A program made the translations under genes and the position numbers. DNA of 19,559 bases from an uncultured Christensenella sp. (GTDB lineage Bacteria > Bacillota > Clostridia > Christensenellales > Borkfalkiaceae), in assembly GCA_910585235.1 (NCBI GenBank), contig CAJUCM010000021.1, positions 13,795 to 33,353 on the forward strand. Reading direction: 5' to 3'. This document shows positions 6,957 to 12,532 of this stretch, in pieces (the first letter of the stretch is position 1; the number at the start of each line of letters is the position of its first letter). The notes below the pieces were generated by a model. That model searched no databases. It had not been told where the DNA came from and worked only from the letters and a program-made list of their open reading frames with translations.

Positions 6957-7545
6957 AGCTTTCTACCTCTTCAAAGGTCATTCCGAAAAATACTTCTTCG
7001 ATCACGTCGCGGAATGCCTCCGCTCCGTTCTTTCCGCATATCTTTCCGATCTCGGCAAAGAACCTCGGCGCAATCTCTTTAATATGCTCTTTTTGCGCCA
7101 ATACTGCGCAGGGTGTGGGCTCTCGGATCGCAAGCAGTTCCCCGATCGTCGCGCCGCTCTCCGTCTCTCCGCTACGGTTTGAAATGCCTATCGGCTCGTC
7201 AAGGCTTATGTTTGCGCTTGCGCTCCGTCGCTTCCGAAGAAAACCGCCGTAACCGATATGAAAGAAAGATCGGAAGATTCCTTTGAATATCGCCGTATCG
7301 CAATCTGCATGATAATGCGGAAAGTCAACGGCTACTTGATTAAACAGTTCGTCCGCTTCGTAGAACCCGCACGGCAGAAAGTAAAACTGATTCCGTACAA
7401 ACTTGCGCGCCCAGCCCCGCAAAAAGTCGCCGTTATCTTCCATGAACTCCCACACGGCGGAATAATCCCCCGCCGCGATCCGCTCTGCTTGTTTGTCCTC
7501 GAAGATAAATCTTCCGAAGCGGTTTTCTTTCCCGTCCTTCGTCAT
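6943..7545 (-). CDS. Sigma-70-like factor (200 aa), module B
   Basis: Probable RNA polymerase sigma factor-like protein. Residues about 24-80 resemble region 2: ERIAAGDYSAVWEFMEDNGD, a helix LRGWARKFVRNQ, then YEADELFNQVAVDFPHY, close to the usual YEADDLxQEGxxxL pattern. Residues 113-138 have SLDEPIG...ATIGELL, a signature of sigma regions 3/4 (SLDEPIG...TLGDLL). The last 40 residues would be a short, poorly conserved region 4. The protein is shorter than typical sigma factors and may be divergent or anti-sigma-sensitive. The start at 7545 overlaps the upstream stop as ATGA. Inference: it may redirect host polymerase to late genes of the element. Confidence 0.65.
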   Translation of the reverse strand: MTKDGKENRFGRFIFEDKQAERIAAGDYSAVWEFMEDNGDFLRGWARKFVRNQFYFLPCGFYEADELFNQVAVDFPHYHADCDTAIFKGIFRSFFHIGYGGFLRKRRSASANISLDEPIGISNRSGETESGATIGELLAIREPTPCAVLAQKEHIKEIAPRFFAEIGKICGKNGAEAFRDVIEEVFFGMTFEEVESYAKR

Positions 7546-7874
7546 GGCGCTACTTCCTTGAAAAAGTCCGCTACCGTGCGCCGTAAGCCCTCTAAGGTAT
7601 TTTCCTTAAAGTGCTTGATTCTGCGGTCGTCATATACGGTTGCTTGATAGCAATTCTTGCTTGAACGGGTCACAATCGCGCAAGCGGTCACACGTTCCCG
7701 CGATTTCGGAAGATAGAGCATAAAGCCCGCCATATCCGAATAACTCGCCGCCTCTTTGATTTTGGGCGCGGCGTTTCCCCGCTCCTCGTCCGCATAACGG
7801 ACGAATATTGCCCCGTCGTCCCCTTTGTCTATCCGCTTGAACCCTTGCAGATAGAAACCGTCATGAATCGTCAT
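7542..7874 (-). CDS. 110-aa protein, first gene of module B operon, paralogue of 10364-10732
   Basis: Unknown function, but clearly related to the 122-aa protein of module C. Shared blocks: FYLxGFxRIDKGxxGAxFVRY, AIVTR(S/T)SKNxYxATV, RxIKxF and LxGLRxxVAxFF. This argues that both are real and that modules B and C share ancestry. The ATG at 7874 (MTIHDGFYL) is preferred to the upstream frame because it has AAGGAGGGACAAAGGGC and aligns with the paralogue's start. It is read from the promoter at 8093-8121 after a leader of about 210 nt. The compact strand-rich pattern suggests a small single-domain protein. Confidence 0.85.
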   Translation of the reverse strand: MTIHDGFYLQGFKRIDKGDDGAIFVRYADEERGNAAPKIKEAASYSDMAGFMLYLPKSRERVTACAIVTRSSKNCYQATVYDDRRIKHFKENTLEGLRRTVADFFKEVAP

Positions 7875-7895
7875 TGCCCTTTGTCCCTCCTTGAT

Positions 7896-7934
7896 TAAAA
7901 TAAAGAGCCTTCGCACCTCTCACAATGCGAAAGC
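7896..7934 (-). terminator. Terminator-like hairpin in the module B leader
   Basis: On the minus strand GCTTTCGCA (7926-7934) pairs with TGCGAAGGC (7907-7915) around a 10-nt loop, with one G-T pair, and is followed by TCTTTATTTT. It lies in the leader between the promoter and the ATG at 7874, so it could attenuate the operon. Confidence 0.5.
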
Positions 7935-8069
7935 CCTTTTCCCTTCCTCGGCGGTTCGCGTTTCTTCCGAAACCTTCCAAAGGTTACCCCGCAACGGCTT
8001 TTCGTTGCGCTTCCCCTTCTCCGTTCGTTCCCCGCCGTTCTTGGCTATTCTGTTGGGTCGTGAGAGTAT

Positions 8070-8133
8070 GTAAATTATAAATTTACAATCGCATTATAGT
8101 ACATTTTTAATTTACTGTCAACTAATAATTTAC
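8070..8133. promoter_or_regulatory. Three operator sites of the module B switch
   Basis: Three 17-bp sites share GTAAATT-N3-AATTTAC. O1 (8070-8086) is perfect. O2 (8099-8115) has one mismatch and exactly fills the spacer of the leftward promoter. O3 (8117-8133) has two mismatches and overlaps the repressor's -35 region. Confidence 0.75.
8093..8121 (-). promoter_or_regulatory. Perfect leftward promoter of module B operon
   Basis: Minus-strand TTGACA (8116-8121), exactly 17 bp, TATAAT (8093-8098). The spacer is operator O2. Confidence 0.9.
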
Positions 8134-8141
8134 AAATTACT

Positions 8142-8147
8142 TATACT
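8142..8147 (+). promoter_or_regulatory. -10 box of the module B repressor, leaderless
   Basis: TATACT ends six bases before the ATG at 8154, the same spacing as in module A. There is no ribosome site and only a weak -35 (about 8119-8124, CAACTA), which overlaps O3. Confidence 0.6.
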
Positions 8148-8153
8148 AAAAGC

Positions 8154-8429
8154 ATGAAATTTACAGAAAGATTTAACGAATGCTTAAAATATTCGGACTT
8201 AAAACAAAGCGAAATCGCAATTTATTGCAAAACATCAAGACAAAATATTACTAATTTTAAGGCGGGAAGAACCTTTCCAAGTATTGAAACATTGTATCTT
8301 CTTTGTCAATGTCTTGAAGTCTCCGCTGATTATCTCTTAGGGTTGGAGGACGAGACAGGAGCAAAGACCTACACGGCGCAGAACGCCTACTACAACCACG
8401 GCACCCATAACGGCAACGTGAATTTTTGA
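8154..8429 (+). CDS. XRE-family repressor of module B (91 aa)
   Basis: Short helix-turn-helix repressor. The XRE domain covers about residues 3-63: FTERFNECLKYSDLKQSEIA, the recognition part KTSRQNITNFKAGRTFPS, and a closing SADYLLGL. After it comes a tail of about 27 residues with GAKTY...YYNHGTHNGN, close to the tail of the module A repressor although the DNA-binding helices differ. This fits their different operators. It has no LexA/CI-type peptidase domain. Transcription appears leaderless. Nothing resembling a terminator follows; the brnT promoter begins 21 bp downstream, so read-through into brnTA is possible. Confidence 0.92.
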   Translation: MKFTERFNECLKYSDLKQSEIAIYCKTSRQNITNFKAGRTFPSIETLYLLCQCLEVSADYLLGLEDETGAKTYTAQNAYYNHGTHNGNVNF

Positions 8430-8450
8430 AAGAAATTTTGCATAAACCTC

Positions 8451-8479
8451 TTGACAGATAATCATAATATAATTATAAT
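8451..8479 (+). promoter_or_regulatory. Perfect brnTA promoter with A/T inverted repeats
   Basis: TTGACA (8451-8456), 17 bp, TATAAT (8474-8479), ending six bases before the ATG at 8486, so the mRNA should be leaderless. The -10 region lies in repeated ATAATATAATTAT units (8462-8487) that are likely BrnA operators, since BrnTA pairs are autoregulated. Confidence 0.85.
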
Positions 8480-8485
8480 ATAATT

Positions 8486-8779
8486 ATGGACACGATAAAA
8501 TTTGAGTGGGACGAAAACAAGAACGCCACAAATAAGAAAAAGCACGGGATAGCTTTTGAAGAGGCGCAAACGGTATTTTATGATACGCAGGCGCTTTTGA
8601 TAGACGATCCGGAACACTCGCAAAAGGAAGAGCGGTTTATTATTCTCGGATATAGTTCCCGCGCAAATTTGCTCGTGGTCTGTCATTGTTATCGGGAAAC
8701 GGAAACCTTGATACGCATAATTTCGGCACGAAAGGCAACCGCAAACGAAACAACCCAATATTACGGAGGTGTAAAATAA
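8486..8779 (+). CDS. brnT: BrnT family toxin (97 aa)
   Basis: Toxin of a type II toxin-antitoxin pair; BrnT is a ribonuclease with a RelE-like fold that stops translation. The family pattern is nearly complete: FEWDENKNATNKKKHGIAFE at the N-terminus, then A.TVFYD, DDPEHSQKEERFIILG, and near the C-terminus LIRIISARKAT..E...Y. Length is normal for the family. The gene overlaps the antitoxin start as TAATG, the usual toxin-first order of brnTA. It looks intact. It lies between two prophage-like modules, so its likely role is element maintenance or exclusion of rivals (inference). Confidence 0.95.
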   Translation: MDTIKFEWDENKNATNKKKHGIAFEEAQTVFYDTQALLIDDPEHSQKEERFIILGYSSRANLLVVCHCYRETETLIRIISARKATANETTQYYGGVK

Positions 8780-8988
8780 TGAAAACGGAATACGACTTCA
8801 CGAACGCAAGAAAAAACCCCTACACGGGGAAATTGAAACAACAAATTACAATCAACATAGACGCGCAGACAGTGGCTTATTTTAAGGCAATGTCCGAACG
8901 TTCGGGCATACCGTATCAAACGCTTATTAACTTGTATTTGACGGATTGCGCGGAAAATAAAAAGCAACTTTCTATTGCGTGGAATTAA
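8779..8988 (+). CDS. brnA: BrnA family antitoxin (69 aa)
   Basis: Antitoxin that binds BrnT and represses the operon. Family features: RKNPYTGKLKQQITINID (the DNA-contacting strand and following residues), then AYFKAMSERSGIPYQTLINL and YLTDCAENKK, the ribbon-helix-helix part. The start at 8779 is chosen from GGAGGTGTAAAATA before the ATG and from alignment of the opening MKTEYDF; the longer open frame is inside brnT. It is translationally coupled to brnT and followed at once by a terminator. Confidence 0.95.
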   Translation: MKTEYDFTNARKNPYTGKLKQQITINIDAQTVAYFKAMSERSGIPYQTLINLYLTDCAENKKQLSIAWN

Positions 8989-8996
8989 GAGCAATT

Positions 8997-9017
8997 CCCG
9001 CCGAAGCGGGCTTTTTT
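8997..9017 (+). terminator. Terminator after brnA
   Basis: CCCGC-CGAA-GCGGG stem-loop (8997-9010) followed by C and six T residues. Confidence 0.88.
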
Positions 9018-9033
9018 GCGGTGTCGGTCGCTC

Positions 9034-9222
9034 AAATTTGCGTTTAAGGTAACGCAAATTTGCGGTGCTGGTCACTCAGAAACTTCGCTACGTTCTTTGG
9101 CTTCGATTTTTTACCGCGGTTCTTCGCTCAGAACGTTGACGACGTTGTTTGACCTCGAATTTTGACCGTGCTCTTTCGCTCCGATTCTTCACGCTGCAAC
9201 TTCACACCGTACACCGTTTGCG
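9034..9222. repeat. Interspersed repeat, full copy R1
   Basis: It starts with a perfect 11-bp stem around TAAGGT (9034-9044 with 9051-9061). A degenerate run of 20-30 bp units follows, built from TTCGCTC, TTTGAC/TTGACG and CGATTTTTTACCGCGG words. It matches the copies at 10132-10300 and 16191-16378 in order and orientation. No gene is visible in it. Confidence 0.75.
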
Positions 9223-9239
9223 CCGTTGGATCTTCGCGC

Positions 9240-10130
9240 AATATCCCTGATTTTAGGGACGCTTTTCTATTCGGAAGGGGCTTTGCCCCTTATCCCGAAT
9301 TTTAGAACGAACGCGGCGCGCGTCGGCGTTTCGTCCGTCCCAAGCCCCCGCCCCCGTCGGCACGCCTTAGGGGGCGGGGGCTTGTGCCGACCGCTCCGCT
9401 CGCCGCGCGCCACCTGCCTATTCGTTTTCATTCTTCAACCTAATAGACAGCCTTCCCGCCGTGTCCCCGTTTTCGGGGACTTCGTTTTTGCCGCATGGGC
9501 GTACCTCGCCATTGCCCGCGCGCGGGCTTCTTTCGTTATCTGCCTTCGTTGCTTTGCCTTGCGCCGTCGCTCTCACTTGCGCGCTAACGCTTGCCTTCCT
9601 CCCTGTTCGCTTGCGGGAAGTGTCCCGCAAGCTCTCGCGGAGGCTCTGACTTACGATTGTTTATTCCACCCGCAAGAGTTTGAGGAAGAGACTCCGAAAC
9701 CGCTTTCCTGGTCGTGCGATTTCTCGGCGTTTCACCTGTTTTTGGGCGCGCGAAAGGCTCTTCCTGTATTTTCGGTAAAGAAAAAAGCGCGATTTTCTCG
9801 CGCCTCCCTGTATTGCTTTTTCCGTTCTGTTCACGCCCTCGAACGCAATTCAGGGTACAGCGTGACCCCCTGCCGAACTGTAACGTCGTTCCCGCGATGA
9901 AATAGTCATGTTATCCGTTATTCTCTGTTGATATGCCTATTCGCCGCCCCTGTTCGTTGCGCTCGCTGTGGGGCGAATTCACGCGTTTTTGGTATCAGGC
10001 GGAACGCGCTTGGCGCGGACGGGAAACCGCCTTATGTAGCCCCGTAAGGGCTTTTTCAGCCCTTCGGGTCATTGTGAGAGATTGCCCCTCGCGGGGCATG
10101 GGGCGGGACTGTCGCGCCCGCTATACGCTT
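9240..10130. other. Non-coding region packed with GC-rich hairpins
   Basis: About 890 bp in which I see no credible gene. It holds many perfect or near-perfect stem-loops: 9244-9259, 9269-9300, 9341-9384 (15 bp), 9463-9480, 9514-9527, 9609-9632 (10 bp), 9787-9803, 9945-9978, 10041-10068 and 10084-10097. By analogy, filamentous phage intergenic regions carry clustered hairpins for packaging and for plus- and minus-strand origins. This region could be such an origin block, or a structured RNA. Open frames across it are compositional and lack ribosome sites. Confidence 0.6.
9341..9391. repeat. 15-bp perfect stem with interleaved second stem
   Basis: CAAGCCCCCGCCCCC (9341-9355) pairs with its exact complement at 9370-9384. 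GTCGGCAC (9356-9363) pairs with GTGCCGAC (9384-9391). The order A-B-A'-B' allows either hairpin alone or a pseudoknot; the two right arms share one base. Confidence 0.8.
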
Positions 10131-10131
10131 T

Positions 10132-10300
10132 TTTGCGTTTAAGGTAACGCAAATTTGCGGTGTTGGTCACTCAGAAACTTAGCACCGTTTCTTCGCTCTG
10201 GTTCTTCGCCAGGTTCTTTGACTTCGATTTTTTACCGCGGTTCTTCGCTCTAAACTTTGACGACGTTGTTTGACTTCGATTCTTGACCCCCGTATTTCGC
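10132..10300. repeat. Interspersed repeat, full copy R2
   Basis: It begins with an 8-bp stem around TAAGGT (10132-10139 with 10146-10153), then CGGTGTTGGTCACTCAGAAA, TTTTTTACCGCGGTTCTTCG and TTTGACGACGTTGTTTGAC. Nearly identical blocks occur in R1 and R4. It lies at the 3' end of the module C operon. Confidence 0.75.
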
Positions 10301-10322
10301 CGCGCTACGCCGTTTCTCACAG

Positions 10323-10348
10323 AAAGCGCGGATAAATTTCCGCGCTTT
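10323..10348. terminator. Hairpin at the end of module C operon
   Basis: AAAGCGCGG pairs with CCGCGCTTT around an 8-nt loop (9 bp). The T run is longer on the plus strand (5) than on the minus strand (3), so it may act mainly rightward, but it is the first strong stem after the 122-aa gene. Confidence 0.6.
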
Positions 10349-10356
10349 TTCTCCCG

Positions 10357-10391
10357 CGCTCCGTCAGAAACCGCCTGAGGAGCGTTTTTTT
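10357..10391 (+). terminator. Rightward-facing terminator overlapping the 122-aa stop
   Basis: CGCTCC (10357-10362) and TCAG pair with CTGA and GGAGCG (10379-10384), with one bulged base, followed by seven T residues on the plus strand. It would stop plus-strand transcripts coming out of the hairpin-rich region before they run into the leftward operon. Confidence 0.6.
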
Positions 10392-10732
10392 GTACTTGTT
10401 TTACTTTCTTCTTCAAAAAATGCGGCCACTTCTTGCCGTAACCCGTTCAAACTGTCTGCATAAAACGTTTTTATCGACCGTAACCCGAATACGGTTGCCG
10501 CATAGCGATTCTTGCTTGTGCGCGTTACGATCGCCGCCGACACTACGTTGCGGGAAGGAATCGAAACAATAAAACTTTCGGCATTCTTGCCGCCGTAATT
10601 CAAATACGCCTCGTTGATCATGGGGTTATTTCCCCTTCCTTTCACTTCGTCATAGCGGACGAATACCGCACCTTCCGCGCCCTTGTCTATGCGGGTGAAA
10701 CCCGATAAATAAAAATCGCTTTTTATTTCCAT
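10364..10732 (-). CDS. 122-aa protein, last gene of module C operon, paralogue of 7542-7874
   Basis: Unknown function. It shares with the 110-aa module B protein the blocks FYLSGFTRIDKGAEGAVFVR, AIVTRTSKNRYAATV, RSIKTF and LNGLRQEVAAFF, over most of its length. The C-terminus is longer and basic (ESKTSTKKRSSGGF). The start at 10732 follows AGGAGAAAAGAGC. Its position differs from the paralogue: last in this operon, first in module B. The gap to the methyltransferase-like gene is filled by a repeat fragment. Confidence 0.85.
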   Translation of the reverse strand: MEIKSDFYLSGFTRIDKGAEGAVFVRYDEVKGRGNNPMINEAYLNYGGKNAESFIVSIPSRNVVSAAIVTRTSKNRYAATVFGLRSIKTFYADSLNGLRQEVAAFFEEESKTSTKKRSSGGF

Positions 10733-10744
10733 GCTCTTTTCTCC

Positions 10745-10840
10745 TTTTCTTCGCTCCGATACTTGGCTAAGCTCTGCGACCTCGATTTTTCACCGTGGTC
10801 CTTCGCCAGGTTCCTTGACGGCGCCTATTGACCCCCAACT
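10745..10840. repeat. Interspersed repeat fragment R3
   Basis: Contains CTTCGCTCCGATACTTGGC, GACCTCGATTTTTCACCGTGG and CCTTCGCCAGGTTCCTTGACG, words shared with R1, R2, R4 and the 6268-6345 fragment. It runs into the 3' end of the methyltransferase-like gene and encodes its last residues (about KEPGEGPR). Confidence 0.65.
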
Positions 10841-11458
10841 CAACGCCATAGCCGCCGCGACTTCGGGAAAGGTTTTGCTTCGGTTCTTCTGCCGATACTT
10901 CCCGAACGAGTTCTTGAACTGCGGAAACGTAGCGAAAGTGTACTGCGGCTTGATTACGTTCGTAGGGCACAAGAAGGGCAAGCCCTTCAACCATAAGTAC
11001 GTTTTTTTGCTCACGGGTACGCCGAAGTAGAACGGCTCCACGCATTGCGACCACTTAGGCAAGTTAAACATTTTCATAGGTACAGGGTTTTCTATGCAAA
11101 TGCGCGGGCAGTCCGCCTCGTAAATCTTTCGGAAGAAATCCGCCGCTTTCTTTCCCTCCGTTAGCCGCTCCTCGTCTATCTCCCCGCCTTTGTACAGGTT
11201 ACAACTTCCCGCCTTGGTCAGATATGTACACGGCGGGAACGCGATTATCATATCCCACTTGTCCACCCTATGGCGTTGACCGTCGCAAGTGAGAAATTCG
11301 CAGTTCCCGTTCAATAGTGGCGTTACGTCCGCCCATATATGGAACTGCGGAGCATCACCCGAACAAAATTCTATGTCGCATGAGTATGCCTCATGCCCTT
11401 CCGCTCGGAACGCAAGACACACCCTTTGGCTTTCTTCGCACGCTACAAGTATTTTCAT
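10790..11458 (-). CDS. C5-cytosine methyltransferase-like protein (222 aa)
   Basis: Resembles the short methyltransferase-like proteins common in phages. It opens KILVACEESQRVCLAFRAEG with HEAYSCDIE, a Rossmann-type cofactor-binding start, and has AFPPCTYLT (about residues 73-81), matching the catalytic Pro-Cys motif of C5 methyltransferases. ENPVP (about 123-127) stands where ENV is usual. It is shorter than active C5 methyltransferases (usually over 300 residues) and I see no clear target-recognition domain, so activity is uncertain; it may modify DNA or be a degenerate relative. The start at 11458 overlaps the upstream gene as ATGA. Its last residues come from repeat R3. Confidence 0.7.
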   Translation of the reverse strand: MKILVACEESQRVCLAFRAEGHEAYSCDIEFCSGDAPQFHIWADVTPLLNGNCEFLTCDGQRHRVDKWDMIIAFPPCTYLTKAGSCNLYKGGEIDEERLTEGKKAADFFRKIYEADCPRICIENPVPMKMFNLPKWSQCVEPFYFGVPVSKKTYLWLKGLPFLCPTNVIKPQYTFATFPQFKNSFGKYRQKNRSKTFPEVAAAMALSWGSIGAVKEPGEGPR

Positions 11459-11694
11459 TTCCGTATGCCCTTCCCCTGCGTTAATTGTTTTCGCCCCTCT
11501 TCAACCCGCCGCAGTTCTGCGGATTCCGATTTGTAGCATACTTCTATGTAAACTCGATAAAGCGTTCTGCTCCCCCTGTTTTGGTACAAGTCCGAAACGC
11601 TTACATATTTCACGTTGTTTTGCTCTTCTAACGCTCTGTAATATGCTTGTGCAAGCCTGCATTCCTCCGCCGTTCCCATTACCCGAAGTTTCAT
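11455..11694 (-). CDS. 79-aa small phage-type protein
   Basis: Opens KLRVMGTAEECRLAQAYYRA and continues with VSVSDLYQNRGSRTLYRVYI, then a charged tail. The layout (short strand, GT.EE helix, then S..Y.NRGS...RVY.EV) resembles small phage/Firmicute proteins of the DUF3970 type, recalled from memory and not searched. Function unknown. Start at 11694 is the ATGA overlap with the 65-aa gene, and its stop overlaps the methyltransferase-like start, so it is translated within a coupled chain. Confidence 0.75.
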   Translation of the reverse strand: MKLRVMGTAEECRLAQAYYRALEEQNNVKYVSVSDLYQNRGSRTLYRVYIEVCYKSESAELRRVEEGRKQLTQGKGIRK

Positions 11695-11888
11695 ATAGCA
11701 TTCTCCCCCTTCGACGGAGCGGCTAACAGATACATACAGGAAAAGAAATCGTATGCTGGGACTTTTCCCGTCGTCTTTACGCGCATACGCCCGCTAAGCG
11801 TGCAATACTCTATCACTTGCGTTCCTTTCGGTAATTGTACGACCTCTTCGGGGGTCAGCTCCCATAATGTCACTTTGACTTGATTCAT
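11691..11888 (-). CDS. 65-aa protein, unknown
   Basis: Not recognised. The start is set at 11888 (MNQVKVTLWELTPEE) because AGGAGAAAACCGA lies just before it; the longer frame upstream runs into the 209-aa gene. It is predicted as a small strand-rich domain (TQVIEYCTLSGRMRVKTTG). Its stop overlaps the next start as ATGA. Confidence 0.7.
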   Translation of the reverse strand: MNQVKVTLWELTPEEVVQLPKGTQVIEYCTLSGRMRVKTTGKVPAYDFFSCMYLLAAPSKGENAI

Positions 11889-11902
11889 TCGGTTTTCTCC
11901 TA

Positions 11903-12532
11903 TTATTTTTTTGCGGTGTCGGTAACGCATTTTTGCGGTGTTGACGGCTCATTCTTGCGCGCATAGCTTATAAGCTCGTCGCAAGCCTGTAATGTCGTGA
12001 TCGGAAGAGTTTCAAGCGCGTGTTTGACTACGTTGGACGGCGCAGCTTGTTCGCCGCGCTCCTTTACACCGTTTGACGGCTCAGAAACTTCGCTCTGATC
12101 GTTGACCCCCGAAGGTAGCGCGAGCTCTTCCACAAGCTCCAATATTTTTGCGCTTACGTTTTCCCTAAAATCTACAAAAATATCTTCGCACGCTTCAAAG
12201 AGCTTTGCCGCGCTGTACGCAACTCCCTTATCTATCAATTTTGCCATTTTATTCCTGCGGTGGAAAAACTTTCCTATTTTCGGTGCGAACACTTCTTCAC
12301 GCGCTTCGCGCTCGTAAATCTCCCTTTTTCGCTTTATTAAATATTCTCCCGTTACATGGCTAAACTCGTTTATGTACAGTTTTTGAAGTCCCTCCGACAT
12401 AAATTTGTACATCGATTCGGTCAATTTATCTTTATAACGGGCAATCTTACAAAAAAGCACGAACGTTTCAAGATTCAACGTTCCGACCCTCTTATAAATT
12501 TCTGTTTTAATTTCTATGTTTAATTCGCTCAT
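11903..12532 (-). CDS. 209-aa helical protein downstream of Zot-like ATPase 2
   Basis: Not recognised. Residues 1-130 are mostly amphipathic helix (KTEIYKRVGTLNLETFVLF, YKFMSEGLQKLYINEF, LIKRKREIYEREAREE). From about residue 140 the protein turns low-complexity, Ser/Pro/Asn-rich (VNDQSEVSEPSNGVKERGEQ); this part is encoded by DNA similar to the interspersed repeats. The start at 12532 overlaps the ATPase stop as ATGA, so it is coupled to it and may be its partner (inference). Confidence 0.75.
   Translation of the reverse strand: MSELNIEIKTEIYKRVGTLNLETFVLFCKIARYKDKLTESMYKFMSEGLQKLYINEFSHVTGEYLIKRKREIYEREAREEVFAPKIGKFFHRRNKMAKLIDKGVAYSAAKLFEACEDIFVDFRENVSAKILELVEELALPSGVNDQSEVSEPSNGVKERGEQAAPSNVVKHALETLPITTLQACDELISYARKNEPSTPQKCVTDTAKK
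11908..12112. repeat. Interspersed repeat fragments in the 209-aa gene tail (R5)
   Basis: Two fragments, about 11908-11965 (GGTAACGCATTTTTGCGGTG) and about 12055-12112 (CTCAGAAACTTCGCTCTGATC, then GTTGACCCCC), share words with R1, R2 and R4. They are translated as the C-terminal part of the 209-aa protein. Confidence 0.55.

Noticed and set aside
8686..8778. Upstream extension of brnA
   Set aside because: It overlaps brnT; GGAGGTG and family length place the start at 8779.
9226..9900. 224-aa open frame on the plus strand
   Set aside because: It spans the hairpin-rich region, has low-complexity Arg/Ser/Cys-rich content, no ribosome site and no domain pattern; it looks like an effect of base composition.
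9240..10130. rRNA or tRNA genes in the structured region
   Set aside because: No tRNA cloverleaf, anticodon arm or conserved rRNA words were recognised.
10171..10416. 81-aa Lys/Ser-rich open frame on the minus strand
   Set aside because: It runs mostly through repeat R2, starts with TTG inside the 122-aa gene in another frame and has no ribosome site. It may only reflect the purine-rich repeat.
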